NCBI GenBank assembly: GCA_965649825.1
Contig: OZ287698.1
Coordinates: forward strand, 1,488,001 to 1,552,000
DNA from: Penicillus capitatus
Lineage: Eukaryota > Chlorophyta
Direction: 5' to 3'
DNA: 64,000 nt
Of this stretch, positions 34,290 to 47,212 are shown in pieces. A program made the translations under genes and the position numbers. Under the pieces are notes generated by a model that was not told the DNA's origin, did not search any database, and was given only the letters and a program-made list of their open reading frames with translations. Numbering within the stretch: position 1 is the first letter of the stretch; each line of letters opens with the position of its first letter.

Positions 34290-35702
34290 TCAAGCTGAAC
34301 TGCTTCTGGCAACCCTTCTCTCCGTCGCTTCTTCGACAAATGGATCTCTTACGGAGGAAACCAGCAGCGCTATGAGCAGATAGCCGCCGCCGGACACGGA
34401 CATCGCCACCTCCGGTCCTGCAACGTCTATTAGCTTCCCAAAGACGATGGGTGCCACGACAGCACTGAGAGTGGTGAACACATTGTACAGTGAGGAGGCT
34501 GTGGAACGGACAGCTGCATCATTCGACGTAATTGCTAATGCAACGACGTGCGGGAAACACAATCCATCGGCAGTAATAGCGCAGATAAGCAACAGAAACC
34601 TCAGCAGGAAGTATGAAGATGGAGTGCCTGCCCATGCCAGCAGCGCCATGCCAGTGATAGCGTAGGAGATGGATGAAAACAGAGAACGATTTCGGACGTC
34701 ATAGCGACGCCCCAGAAGACATGCCATTCCCGCGATCAAGTATGGGATGGCGGTCACGAGCACTGCAATGACCTCGTTGCCATTATCGGAACCGCAACTC
34801 TCCTCGTCTTCTCCTTCGTCTTCGTCCTCCCCGTACATCATATCGATAACCAGCAGCGTCGCCCAGAACACGACGGAATTGAAGATTGCAAAGTCGATGG
34901 AGGAACAAAATGTGCACATCCTCCAAGTTCCATTGGCGAACACGGCCTTGACCTCCTGCCAGAACGAAACTCCAGAGGCGTCCGGCTGTAGATCATGTTC
35001 CAGTATGATCCATTGTTTCTCTTCTGCTTCCAGAAAGGAAGCTGTTTCAGGAGAATCCGGTAGGAGAGAATAAAGGACCGGCGAGAAAAGAATGGGCACC
35101 AGCCCCCCGACAAAAAAGAGTAACCTCCATCGCTCGACACCCACGTATGTACCCAGACTCAACAGTCCTGCTGAGATAGGAGATGAGATGGGTATGGAGA
35201 AAAACACGGCGGACGCAATCGCACCGTAGGCCTTTGCCACGCGATCCACCGGATAAAACAGACAAATGGTATACCACACTGCTGGAAATGTTCCTCCCTC
35301 TGCGACACCCAGCAATGTGCGCAGAATATAGAAATGCGTCGCCGTTTGGATGAATCCCATGGACAGTGCGACGCATCCCCATGAGAAAACGATGAAGGAG
35401 AACCAGACAGGAGCGCCAAAGCGTCTAAGCATGGTGTTTCCGATGACTTGAGTCGGCAGGTATCCCACATAGAACAGGCTGACGCCTCTGCCGTATTCTT
35501 CGTTTGTCAAATGCAGCTCGGTGCAAAGATCTTGTGCAGCGAATCCGATGTTGCTTCGATCTGCGTAAGCAATTAGAACGACCACGACCAGCAGAACCAG
35601 AAATCGACGGTCGAGTTTCCGAACGATCTGCGAAGCGAAGTCGGAATCGACGACCGGTGTTTGTCCTTCCGACAGCAACGACAGGCTTCCTTCATCTTTC
35701 AT
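34290..35702 (-). CDS. MFS transporter, anion:cation symporter (Dal5-like) type
   Basis: Intronless 470-residue major-facilitator protein with 12 predicted helices. Helix 1 is LVLLVVVVLIAYADRSNIGFAA, where DRxNIGFA is the hallmark of the anion:cation symporter group (fungal allantoate and nicotinate permeases, bacterial glucarate and hydroxyphenylacetate permeases). It also shows YVGYLPTQVIGNTMLRRFG, FYILRTLLGVAEGGTFPAVWY and ISSPISAGLLSLGTYVG. The central loop holds an acidic run (MMYGEDEDEGEDEE) around residues 270-290, unusual for this group. Substrate is probably an organic or nitrogenous anion, but nothing in the sequence fixes it. The start at 35702 gives a normal short cytosolic N-terminus. 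Confidence 0.87.
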   Translation of the reverse strand: MKDEGSLSLLSEGQTPVVDSDFASQIVRKLDRRFLVLLVVVVLIAYADRSNIGFAAQDLCTELHLTNEEYGRGVSLFYVGYLPTQVIGNTMLRRFGAPVWFSFIVFSWGCVALSMGFIQTATHFYILRTLLGVAEGGTFPAVWYTICLFYPVDRVAKAYGAIASAVFFSIPISSPISAGLLSLGTYVGVERWRLLFFVGGLVPILFSPVLYSLLPDSPETASFLEAEEKQWIILEHDLQPDASGVSFWQEVKAVFANGTWRMCTFCSSIDFAIFNSVVFWATLLVIDMMYGEDEDEGEDEESCGSDNGNEVIAVLVTAIPYLIAGMACLLGRRYDVRNRSLFSSISYAITGMALLAWAGTPSSYFLLRFLLLICAITADGLCFPHVVALAITSNDAAVRSTASSLYNVFTTLSAVVAPIVFGKLIDVAGPEVAMSVSGGGYLLIALLVSSVRDPFVEEATERRVARSSSA

Positions 35703-36210
35703 CTGTACGAAAACAGTTGAGCGACGACTCTCACGGATAACTGTAGTGTACGATTCGAAAGTGGGATGGTGTAATTATTGAATTTCGATTAGAATTGGCC
35801 ACAAATCTTTTCTAGAATACTGATGCAGACAGCATACACATGGCCATTGTATTCGCGAATTTAGACATCTTGATGCAAGTAAGATGTGGAGGATAGATCA
35901 TTTTGATCGATGTGGCTTAGGACCATTTGTAGAACAGATAGCTTAAATGATCAAGAACTGGATATCAGTTTTGCTGTAGCAGTTTCATCGAAGACAGTAC
36001 ACAATAGGAGGAAGGTCATGTCATAGAAAAACGGCAGGTGCAATACCACGCCAACCGAGCCAAATGAAGTCCAACGCGTCTACAGTGCATGCATGGCAAC
36101 ATGGCAGTAAAACAAACCTTAATCCTGTGCAAAAGACTGCGCGGCACTTGATATTTTGCGACATTGTTCGACAGCTGAAGATCACTTCTCCCTCGAGTTC
36201 TCGCCGGTGT
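35703..36210. other. Intergenic region, nothing seen
   Basis: About 500 bp of AT-rich DNA holding the MFS promoter and the end of the next minus-strand gene. No credible coding sequence. Confidence 0.55.
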
Positions 36211-39200
36211 TTAACGAGTATCTCTCTTCTGAGTAAGCCCTTCTTGCATCGTCGCCAAGGATGAAATGAAACTGTCGAGCTTTTGTCCGAGTGCTTCCTT
36301 GTCATGGTCCTGGATATCCATCTGTGATGCCGCTGCCTGAACGTGGCCTCGCAGCACATTGATCCCACTCTCGATTGAAGAAACGACGTCCTTCCATGGC
36401 AGTCCCTTTTCGTCTGCGCCCTTTCCTGAATGCACCCGTGCTTTCTTCGTGAGTCTGTCCTCTGGTCCACATTCTTCATACACTTCAATTGCCTTCTGTA
36501 CTGTAGCACTGTACAAGTCACCCAGAGGTTCGTCGCCTACCGAACACAAATCTGAAAACGGACAAAGTCTCGAGCGCTGGACCCAGAGCCTCGAAATGAT
36601 GATGACGCGTTTCTGAGGAAGAATGATCCGTGGAGGTATCTGGCTGCTTCTGCATCACTCGCATCATTTTCTGCATGAACGGGTGTTCTTGTGACGGCTG
36701 TGCAAGATTGTAAACATGGCTTGGGACCAGATCTGCAGCAGTGACACGATTCGAACGTGATGCCGCGATCGTCATCTCGAAACATGTCCATTCGATATAC
36801 CAATGTCGAGATGCATCAGACCACAATGCATGCATAAGTTCAGTCTACACAACACACCCCTCCATCACTGCACTTTAGAACATCACACGTACTGGTACGA
36901 AGTGGCCGGCTGTAATGCATTTCTGACAGAGTTGCGAGACGACGGAGAAGAGAGTGTTGAATCCGTCGAGGCATTTCATATGCAGAAGAACTGTTCTGGA
37001 TAGAGCAGTCCAGTCCATGACAGACGCAGCCACTTCAAAGTTGTCGAGAATCACTTGGACAATCTGTTTTAGAATTCTGACATCGAGGTGGGACATTCTG
37101 CCGTTCCTTGCACTGCCAGCTTTCAAGAGCCCTTCGCATGTCTTGAGAACATCCTGTTTTTCCTTGGTTCCTAGAGTTCGTTCCGTGTGATGATCTGCAG
37201 ATGCTTCTGTTGTACCTGTTGCTTTGCCTTTCAGTTGCTGACTCAGACCAGAGAAGAGTCTGAGATTCCAATATAAATGGAGCATGAGCAGCGCCGTATG
37301 CTCTTCTTCTTCCCGTGATTCCAGTAAAGCCTTCCCAAGCTGTCCATTCAAGAAACAGCTGTTTCAGAGAAAGGACGCTTTTAATGTGCACGACCTCGCA
37401 CAACTGCTGTCGCTGTTTGGATAGGAATGGCCTATTCACTGCATCCAAGCTGTCCTTCGCCACTTCCAACAGATATGCCATAGCTGCGACAGACGAGAGA
37501 TCGTCTAATGCTTCGACCGAAACGAACGGCTGCAAAAGCTGTTTCCTCAACGCTATATCCATGTCCTATATAGAGCACAGAGTAAGTTATCGTGCAAAAC
37601 AGAGCTGATATGAAAGACGTTGAGTTGGGTCGTCACTGTCCAGCAGAGGTTCTGTAACATGTGAATGCATCTTGATTCCAGCTGAGCATCGATCTTCTTC
37701 TGCAATAGCACCGCGTTCAGCAGTTCGGTTGCATCCAGGATCTCATCGATGAAAAGAGACATGTGATGAGACACAAATGATGCAGACGCTTTCTGAAAAA
37801 TGATATGCCATAGATCGCCAGCCAACGCACAAACAAATGGATTCGAATCCAACACTGAAGCAGAGCGATGAAGAAGTATTCAAACAGCAACGGAAGGACT
37901 TTACCCAAAAGCCGCAACGGTCTTGTCCACAGATCACATAGATTATCCAAATCATCTCTGACGGTAGTACGAGATAGAGCTCCACACAGGGCATGAAAAA
38001 CGCATCTCTTCCATTCCCGATAGACAGAGATCTAGAAGAAAAGAGACGTTGCATCTGAGTGTTGAGCATCTGAGCCACTTCTGTGAAGGATCGAGTGTCT
38101 CCCAAGGTAGTCAGCAGCCATGATGGCACTCTTGCACTCAGCACACTGGACGTGTCGATGTCCATTTGATCCACGTGGCATATGAGAGAAGAAAGAAACA
38201 CCACCAATGCTTCCTTCTGCTCTTGTGTCTTTGCTTCATCCAAGATGCTTTGCCAGACGATCTAGAACACAGAGGACTCATGATGGGAGGAATGGGACGC
38301 TTTCTCTGTGCACCTTCTTCTCTGGTGGTGGTATTCGACTGTGGGTGAGTACTAGACACAGCGTCATGTCTTTGACAACAAAAGCAATGCATTCCCTCTT
38401 CAACAGCACGATTTCTGAGTTGTCTTCCCTTTGTTCAAAGAAACATCTTTGCATCAGCTGTCGTTCTCAGATGACAATCGCACCGTTCAGGAACCAGAAA
38501 GGCACAGAGTTCCAGTACGCGGTTTCGAAAGTCCTCGCAGACATGAACCAGATCCTGCGCATAGTGCAGCACGGTCTTCGTCAACTGTAGCGTCAAGAAT
38601 CTAGCAAGCTGTGAATACATCATCAACTAAGAAAGAGATGTCTGTCGATGATTTACTCTGATCTTAGCCTTCTCTTTTCGGTTCAGAATACGTTGAATTG
38701 TTATCTTCACACACGAGATCACATAAAAGAGATAGCTGCAAACATCAAACTCTGCAGAGCGTAGAAAATCAACGAAGCAGAATAGATCTGTCGGTACCTT
38801 GAATGGTGAATTGTCTCGAAGACACAATCTTGGTGCAGTTCTGAAAACAGGCATTCAGCAAGGTGTAGCCTCGGAACACACGCCCCTCGTCAGCTTTCTT
38901 TATCGCTTCTTCGAAGCAGTTCTTTCCTAAACGCACCAAACATGTTGCATTAAAGCCTAGGATGAATGAAGCATGACCCATTTCAGCCAGATGACGACAG
39001 AAGGCACTCGCTGTTCTTTCTGGCACGCTTCTTGTTTGGAGAATACATTCCGATAAGTCTGTTACCACAGACACAAAGCGCCGGGTAAGGAGTTGATAGT
39101 CGTCTGAGGAAAGACAACTCAGCCAACTAAACACACACAGATATCACGTCAATCGATAAGGCACTAAAGATAGAATGCAATAAGGCCTTACGCTGGGCAT

Positions 39201-40160
39201 AACAACAACAACTCAGCTGCTCCAAACACGATCTCTAGGATCGGTGCAATGGACTTCAGCTCCGGATCCGTTCGCGACAGAGACACCATGATGCAGCAGA
39301 TAGACTCGGCAAACTCCAGAACGACCTTCATAGACATATGTTGTTCAGAACATGAAATGCTCTAATGTGCCTGTTGGTGCACCTCCTTGAGATCAAAAGC
39401 TTCAGGACCTTCGATTCGCTCGATCATCAGTCTGACAACTTGACAGATCTGCAGATGCGTTGAAAGAACCCTATTGTCAGTCAGAACATGCTCAACCTGC
39501 GGGACGATGTCGACGACAGTGTCCTGGTCGGCGCACGGCATTTCTTTCGTATCTTTCAGGCAGATCCGAGACAGTTTCGCCAGAACCGTCTGCTCTTCCA
39601 TGTAGTACTGTATATCTGTCAACGTTTTCCGCAACCATTTCTTCAGAAGCACAAAACGCTGCCCGCTGTGATCGCAGCGAAGAGGGATTTACGGTCATGA
39701 GTTTGACGACATGGTTCGGATGCTGCGCTTTGGCTTCCGTAGAGAGTCGACCAAACTGATCGAGAATGGCCGCATCGAGCTTCTCCTACACAGAGGGCAA
39801 TCTTCGACAGTCGACAGAAGAACGTCAGACGGTGTGATAGAACGGCGCAAAGGCCGAGACGAGATCGGACTGAGACGCGCGCTTTTCCATGTTCGCAGAT
39901 GAATGTCGCTTTGCAAAAACGCAATTGATGAGCTTAAGCAGCAATGTCACCGTCGATTTCCATCGCCGTCGAACTTCGAGCATAGAACTCCTTGGCAACA
40001 ACTCTTCATAGCACCACGTGAAACACGGCAGACAACGGCGTGACCTATCCCAGAGGTGAACCGGCGAAACATCGCAGAACACACGTCAATCGGCGAACGA
40101 ACGCACACCCAGTGCACAACGGACAACAGTTGATCGAACCAGCTTGCGTTTTCTATGTCC
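36211..40160 (-). CDS. FIRRM: FIRRM/FLIP-like regulator of recombination (C1orf112 family)
   Basis: A large, mostly helical protein spread over at least eight exons. Clear coding blocks are WFDQLLSVVHWVCVRSPIDV (near 40100), YMEEQTVLAKLSRICLKDT, MFSWLSCLSSDDYQLLTRRF, TVLHYAQDLVHVCEDFRNRV, PSWLLTTLGDTRSFTEVAQM, LLEVAKDSLDAVNRPFLS, DVRILKQIVQVILDNFEVA, and a C-terminus KKARVHSGKGADEKGLPWKD. The C-terminal block (KxARx..PWxx then about 60 helical residues) and the HYAKxF-type block resemble human C1orf112/FIRRM and plant FLIP, partners of FIGNL1 that limit RAD51 in crossover formation. This is from memory of sparse motifs. Not every splice is placed, and the first exon (upstream of 40160) was not identified with an ATG. 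Confidence 0.5.
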
Positions 40161-40643
40161 AAGAGTGATAAATCATGATGATGACAACCATTTCTGCGTT
40201 ATCTTGCTGATTTCCTGATGATAACACGTATATCCATTCTGATGCCGACACCTCTGTCATCTCCACGAGATACAGTGCCCAGGATGAGGACACATCATTC
40301 ATATCTGACGTACGATGATGAATCCAAACTCCGCTTAATGTCTGAGGCACTCAGCGATCACTCTATTCGCGCTCATCGTCGTTGCTGGCCTGCCAACAAT
40401 GACCCGCTTACAGCCCACAACAGAATGGTCTACTGAAATCTTTTCCTCGGTTGCTCGTTAGTTTCACAATCGTCTGTCTTAGAATCGATGAGTGATATCA
40501 CAGAGACAGCTCATTGAGTTAGACGGTACTGTACACACACGCACACACAAGAACGACAGAATGCCCATCTGTTTTCGCAGCCGATCAAAACAGTAGAATA
40601 CAGACTGCAATGAAATGTCAAAACGGTGAAAAGGCACGTATCT

Positions 40644-41210
40644 CTAACAGGACCTGCGCAGCTTCAATTCTCTCAAGCGCGTTTCGACCGTTTCCTCTTG
40701 ATCAGGGTCCAAAGCTGGAGGATCTGTGTCATACACTTCGGGCGGCCTTCTCTTTCCACTCTTTGGTCCTGCGTCTGCTACACCCTGGATCGTATATCCA
40801 GAAGGCACTGTAAAAAACAGGCCACACAGTAAGATAGAAAATAGATGATAGCAGTGACCCGTGCCTGTGTCTGTGATCTCCAGAGGACAGCTTGTATGAA
40901 TAAGGGAAGGGAAAACGGCATAGTACTCCTGGGTGGTGCGGAGACGATGTTTATCGGTCTCATTCATTATGGCGACTTCAGAAGGCGCCTCTTCGAACTC
41001 CTCTGTCGAGGGAAAGAGACGGCGTCCTGTCCCGGGAGCGTCTTCGCCTGGGAAGAGGACACTGTTCTTCAATGGTGCTGTTATCTTTGGTGTTCTCTTT
41101 CTGGCTTCATGTCCCAACACGGAGGCCCGCCAAGTCACGACTGTCGGAGGACGGCGTGAAGTTCCGAGGCGCATCGGCGTCCGCGATGGAAGACCAATAG
41201 AGCGCAGCAT
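40644..41210 (-). CDS. Unrecognised small protein with a possible membrane segment
   Basis: An open frame of 188 codons starting MLRSIGLPSRTPMRLGTSRR, an Arg/Ser/Thr-rich start like a mitochondrial presequence. A hydrophobic segment (YHLFSILLCGLFFTVPSGYT) is followed by a charged C-terminus (DPDQEETVETRLRELKLRRS). The central part could contain a short intron, since GT and AG sites flank the hydrophobic stretch, so the membrane segment may be intron read-through. It lies 33 bp from the stop of the neighbouring DMT gene. No family is recognised. Confidence 0.4.
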   Translation of the reverse strand: MLRSIGLPSRTPMRLGTSRRPPTVVTWRASVLGHEARKRTPKITAPLKNSVLFPGEDAPGTGRRLFPSTEEFEEAPSEVAIMNETDKHRLRTTQEYYAVFPSLIHTSCPLEITDTGTGHCYHLFSILLCGLFFTVPSGYTIQGVADAGPKSGKRRPPEVYDTDPPALDPDQEETVETRLRELKLRRSC

Positions 41211-41242
41211 AGCGATGGCGATCTGTGGAGAATAACAATTAA

Positions 41243-42805
41243 TTACGAATCAGATTTGGAGGAGTTGATAAAATAGACGGCAGCCAATGTGACGACGGCG
41301 CCGATGAGCTGCGTCGGCGTGAGTGTTTCGTTCAAGACCAGATATCCAGTCGCTGTTGCGAAGACAGGCGTCAAGAAGGTCAGACTCGATAGTGCTGTGA
41401 GATTTCCTTTGGTGGCATTGTAGAAGAAGACACCATAGCTGGCGGCACTTCCTATTAAGTGCATAACAAAAGCAATAACTAAGTGTTAGAACATAGATAT
41501 AGGCTTACCCAAAAGTGTGACATAGGTCAAACCCAACACATCATAGCCATTGGCTTGCGATAATCGATCGGCCAGATCTGTGTACTCTTGTGTGAGACAG
41601 AGGAGTAAAAGCGGGATGCTGCCAATAATCATGTGCCATCCTGTAGCAACAATGGGATCACAGTATCGACTGACCCACCTGGGCCGTCAACAGAAGGCAT
41701 CATTTATGGCAATCACAGGGATGAAATGCATCACCTGACCATGATGGTGCCGACAGCCATGCTCTGGGCAGCTAACAACATCCACCATTCACCCCTCTCC
41801 CACAGTGAGACGCCCGGTAACGCGTTTAGATCCATGTGCATGCCCTCTGCGAAGACATCTGATGGTAACTGTAGAAAACACAATCCAGTCACTCCCAGAC
41901 CTAAACAAAGCACCGTTTGTGCGTGTGCATGAAAAGGCAAGGAGGTGTTTACCGAGTCCAACAGTGGCGGCAACTGTCAGTCGCTCATTGTAAAAAATCG
42001 ATGCCAGAAGGGCAACACTCAGTGGCTGTGAGTCGATGATGATGCTACCGAGTCCAGCGGTCGTTCTTTGCAGTCCCTCTGCCAGAAACCCCTAAAAACG
42101 ACGCTCACTCATCGGAACGCATGACTCCTCGCTTTTACTTGGAAGCAGGCACCGTCGATGATGCCGAACAATGTAATGGCCAGCCAGGCCATTGCCGATG
42201 AAGGTTGTGGACGATTCTGCAGAGCGGCCCATGCCAACAGCGCCAATCCAGCAGGAAACAAACGCACAAACCCGACGAACAACGGACTCGTGTGCGGTGC
42301 TGCCAGCTGTGCACCACACAGATCATCACTTCACCTTACGAATTCTCATCTCATTGCCACGGACTTTCATCACCACCATGCTCGTCCCCCAGAAAAAGAA
42401 TGGAGATATCAGCAACAGAATATCGATAAGACGTTCAGCAGGCGACTCATCCATCCATGCCGTTGTAGACACGACAGCGTCCTCATCATCAATCAGGCAC
42501 TCAACTTCTGTTCCTGTGCCGATGCACGTAATATCATCTTTCTCAAACTCGACAGAGCTGGCTGGATCACATCGAATGTTCCTTTGTAATGAGAGGTGTA
42601 TGAGAAGGGTCACTTTGCAGTCCTTCTCGAGAATCGGGGACACAGAAACAGCGTCGCTGTCTGGCTGTTCTCCATCCGTACGGAGAGAATTCTGAACAGA
42701 GTGGGCCATATGGTGTCGTCGCTGAACGAATGGCAGAGGACCACATCCTTTGCTGTCGTACAGTTCTGTTGTCTGCATTGTTTCGGCTTCCAAAAATGAA
42801 GGCAT
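41243..42805 (-). CDS. EamA/DMT transporter, plant plastid At3g02690 type
   Basis: Ten-helix drug/metabolite transporter. Exons read in order ILLLISPFFFWGTSMVVMK, SPLFVGFVRLFPAGLALLAW, AMAWLAITLFGIIDGACFQ, GFLAEGLQRTTAGLGSIIID (with SQPLSVALLASI), GVTGLCFLQLPSDV, WWMLLAAQSMAVGTIMVRW, ATGWHMIIGSIPLLLLCL, LGSAASYGVFFYNATKGNL and SSLTFLTPVFATATGYLVLN. These are close, in order and wording, to the chloroplast WAT1-related protein At3g02690 and cyanobacterial YdcZ/EamA homologues, which is one of the better pointers to plastid ancestry. Substrate unknown. The N-terminal 110 residues before the first helix are variable; a start at 42805 (MPSFLEAET) is possible but overlaps the ATG of the opposite gene. 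A later Met at 42778 would avoid that. Confidence 0.88.
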
Positions 42806-43562
42806 CTAAAAAGAGTGGCGTCGTCGACTTCACAACGAAAAAGACGCCCAAAGAGAAGATATTCAGGAAGAGTGAATTGCCAAAACGCCGACCCATGTCG
42901 CGCCGGTCACGATCGCTCTGTCTCCATGTCTGTTTCGCCCTATCGTTGCCTGAAGACGAATGTCGAGGATAGGATCCACATGTGAGTGCTGAAGAGATGG
43001 TGTGGCCCGAAGAGTATCAAGCTGTGGGCTCTGTGCAACGCGCAACGAAGGAGGAACGCCTTTACCATGCTAAACGTGCGGAGAGTGCCATTCCTTTTGG
43101 ACAGGTAACGAGATCAACACATTGGAACTGCCTGTCTTCTCTTCCTTTTCGATCTTCTCCCAGTTCGTGCATTCTGTTCTCCACTCCGTTCCTATCGTCA
43201 CTTATTCCTAAAGAAATCAAATCAGGAGAAGTCAGTTAGCAATGATCGCTGACATAGGATTCAGTGAGTTTTGTCTCTCGCATATGAGTGTCTCACTGTT
43301 AAGGTGATATTCCCCATACCGGAGTCGATGAAGGGATCGTCTTTTGTTCATTCAAACGGGAGTGGGCAGCAGGCAGCTAACAATACGCGTCTTGTGTGGT
43401 TATCTTTCATGGGATAATTGCATGAACTCCTCCCTCTTTCATCGACGTTTGTACGGAAGGCGGAAACCGATGCAGGATATTCAGCTAGCAGTCTACTCGT
43501 TAGGCATTGTCCATATAGATGGACGACAGTCACCTTTGAATGGCACATCATTGAAAGCCTGA
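42796..43562 (+). CDS. Possible small lysine-rich protein, structure incomplete
   Basis: An ATG at 42796 opens a lysine-rich N-terminus (MKASKKSGVVDFTTKKTPKE) of about 44 codons. A 45-bp GT-AG intron joins it in phase to DPHVSAEEMVWPEEYQAVGS and QRATKEERLYHAKRAESAIP. A later open stretch ends GIVHIDGRQSPLNGTSLKA at 43562, but the intermediate splices were not resolved. It could also be a 5' part of the DEAD-box gene that follows. Its start overlaps, on the other strand, the possible start of the DMT transporter. Confidence 0.35.
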
Positions 43563-43863
43563 CAGGTTCATAGTATGAGAAGGGAGATGACGATCCGAAG
43601 AAGTCTGCATTGAGAATGGCGACAACATTCGGTCAGCCTTTAAGAACTGCAAACAGAGATTTTGTGTTCCGTTGCCTATGTCCACATGCATTGTTGTCTG
43701 CCGCAGGGGAATGCTATCATAAAGATGTTCTGTTTCATTGCACATTCTTTCTTGTTTCTTCGCAACTCTCCTGTGGGACATCACCCGATGCACACAGAAC
43801 ATGCACGATACAATGAATAACGGACAGCCTGTGTATGGTACATGCAAGAATGAACACAGATCA

Positions 43864-45785
43864 TGTTTTTAGACAAAGGATCGAAGTCAAGAATCCAAGA
43901 AGAAAAAGCGCCGCACATCATTCAAGGCAGTGACGGTAAGTAATAGCACGTCCATGGCAATGAGTGTCGTATGTGTGTTCTGCTCAGACCGAAACAGAAG
44001 GCACAGCCGATGGGGACATGGACGTCAAGATGAACAAAGGAACGACAGAGAGTTCTGCAGTGATCCGTAGACCGACGTGGAAAGAGATCTTCAATTCGGA
44101 GACACTAGCGACATTTCCCACAGAGATTCGAAAGTGATCTCCAGTCCACCATACGAGTCTACCATGGCCTGGCCTTGCCCTCGTGCAGATACATGGCGTC
44201 TGAAGGTTTTGTAGATGCAACTCCTGTACAGCGAGCGTGTTGGAAAACAATGCCCGAAGGCAAAAACTGCCGAGTTGTTTCGCAGCCGGGTACAGGAAAA
44301 ACGCTGGCCTTTCTGCTTCCAATCGCCCATAGACTCAAACACATGTCTTTGGAGCCAAGTACATGGAAACAGAGATGTTGCACAACACTGAAGAGTGTGC
44401 TCAGATGCCGGTGCACACGCTCTGGTGTTTGTGCCCACAAGGGAATTGGCTGAACAGATCTTCACTGTGAGCGAGAAACTGCGGAAGCTCTTTCGGCTAA
44501 CGACAGCATCGGCTTGCGGAGGCATGCCAATAGCCGAGCAGGTTTTCGTCATGATCTCTATCTTTCTTGGTGGGAGCTGCTATCCAGATTCAAGCGATCC
44601 AGAATGGAGCCGATATCATTGTTGGTACTCCCGGTCGCTGTGTCGAACTGCTTTACGACAAACACATACATCTGAGTAATGCCTTAACGCTTCTGCAGAA
44701 GTCACAGAAACGCTTTTCCACGAAGATCATCTGAAGGTCGTTATATTGGACGAAGCCGATAAGATGCTGTCCGGTGACCTAGGTCGACAACTGGAAGGGC
44801 TAAAAGAATTCGTTCTGACGCCATCTCTCACAGAATCTCGTCCACAGGTGCGTCATGAAGGAGATATCAGTTTACCTTCGTCATTCCATTCGAATTCTGA
44901 AGGTCTGCGTTTTCAGTGCCACACTGCCACAAGAGATGGATACCGTTCTTCAAGAGTGGATCGGATCGGATGCTGTTTCTCTGTCTTTTTCGACAGATGC
45001 GCATCTCGTGAGTCCGACCATTACCCAAATCGTACACGTCTGTGCCGAACACAAGAAACTGACAAAACTGCGCAAGTACTTGGCGAAGATCAGAGATCAA
45101 CATCGTCACGAGAGAACGCAGCCCCGCATCCTAATCTTTGCCAATACCATTAAGAAAGTCCGTTCGATCCACACAGAACTTCATCAAAGCGGATGTCGAA
45201 CGGCAATGCTGCACGGCAAGAGAACGCAACAAGAGCGATCCGAAGCGATGAGCAGTTTTCGGTAAGGCAACACACGAGCAGACATAAACATGCTGATGAC
45301 GGCTCCTTAGGACGGGTCGGGTTCAGATCCTGGTCGCAACGGATGTCGCTGGTCGTGGATTAGACGTGAAGAATCTTCCTCATGTGGTGAACTATGATTT
45401 TCCTTCCAATCTCGAGACCTATATTCATCGAATTGGCCGTACGGGTCGGCTGGCCACCAACGGCCATGCTTTTAGCTTCTTCACGAGAAATCTGGCGCCG
45501 ATGGCTAAAGATCTCATTGCCCTTCTGCAACATCATCGACAGAACATCGATCCCCATCTCCATACCCTTCAGCAGTCTTACATAGAGGCGGCTCAGTTCA
45601 TGGAAAAGATGGAAGAAATTGAACGCGAGGATGAAGGCACGACAGATGTCATCACCACACAGGAGGATCTCTCCTCGGACAAGCCACTGCTGGACAGCCT
45701 GAGTGATGTTTTGCAATCCAAGAAGCGCCAGAGAAGAGACACAGTGTGTGCAGCCCGGACGGTCATTGCCAAGAAGCGAGGCTGA
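43864..45785 (+). CDS. DEAD-box RNA helicase
   Basis: ATP-dependent RNA helicase with complete motifs in frame across several short introns: [12 protein letters not shown] (Q motif), [14 protein letters not shown] (I), [10 protein letters not shown] (Ia), [15 protein letters not shown] (Ib), VILDEADKM (II), [10 protein letters not shown] (III), [10 protein letters not shown] (IV), [13 protein letters not shown] (V) and [10 protein letters not shown] (VI). Unusually the Walker A is preceded by Gln-Pro rather than Ala. The N-terminus is lysine-rich ([13 protein letters not shown]) and the C-terminus ends SKKRQRR...AKKRG, both suggesting nuclear or nucleolar location. It resembles the DDX5/Dbp2 and DDX59 region of the family but the subtype is not clear. 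The 5' end is uncertain: the lysine-rich exon is preceded by an acceptor, so an earlier exon exists, possibly the small gene upstream. The stop lies 158 bp before Rab1. Confidence 0.87.
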
Positions 45786-45943
45786 TGTCGAGTCGTTGAA
45801 GGATGTGACGTCTCCTCTTGATGACTGTGCTCTTTTATCGTGTTGTCTGGCTGACGGTCATTCGCGCTTCGATTCATTGACCCCAACGGCGTCGATAGCT
45901 GTTTTTCAGAGCCGCCATTCGAACGTCTGTGTTCGACGCCAAA

Positions 45944-46907
<964 letters not shown>

Positions 46908-47212
46908 ACGGTGCGTGAAGGCGCAGCATTTTTGTGAACGTTATGCATTTGAGCGTTCGTTTGTGCAGCGCAGGAAGACGAGCAGGCGGAAATTTCTATT
47001 CGATTAAGGAGAACACTGATGCCGACGATGTGAATTCGGAGTGAGTGAACGTGTGTTTGTTGTTTTTCCAACTGCTTCCATCAATTCGCGACAGTCTTAT
47101 GACGCACAAGACATGAAAATCTAAATGGACACAACTGCCTGCAAGGCATTCCTGCAATCTCTCTGGACGGAAATGTCCGGCAACGATCGGACGATCACCT
47201 CGCCGTCCACAG

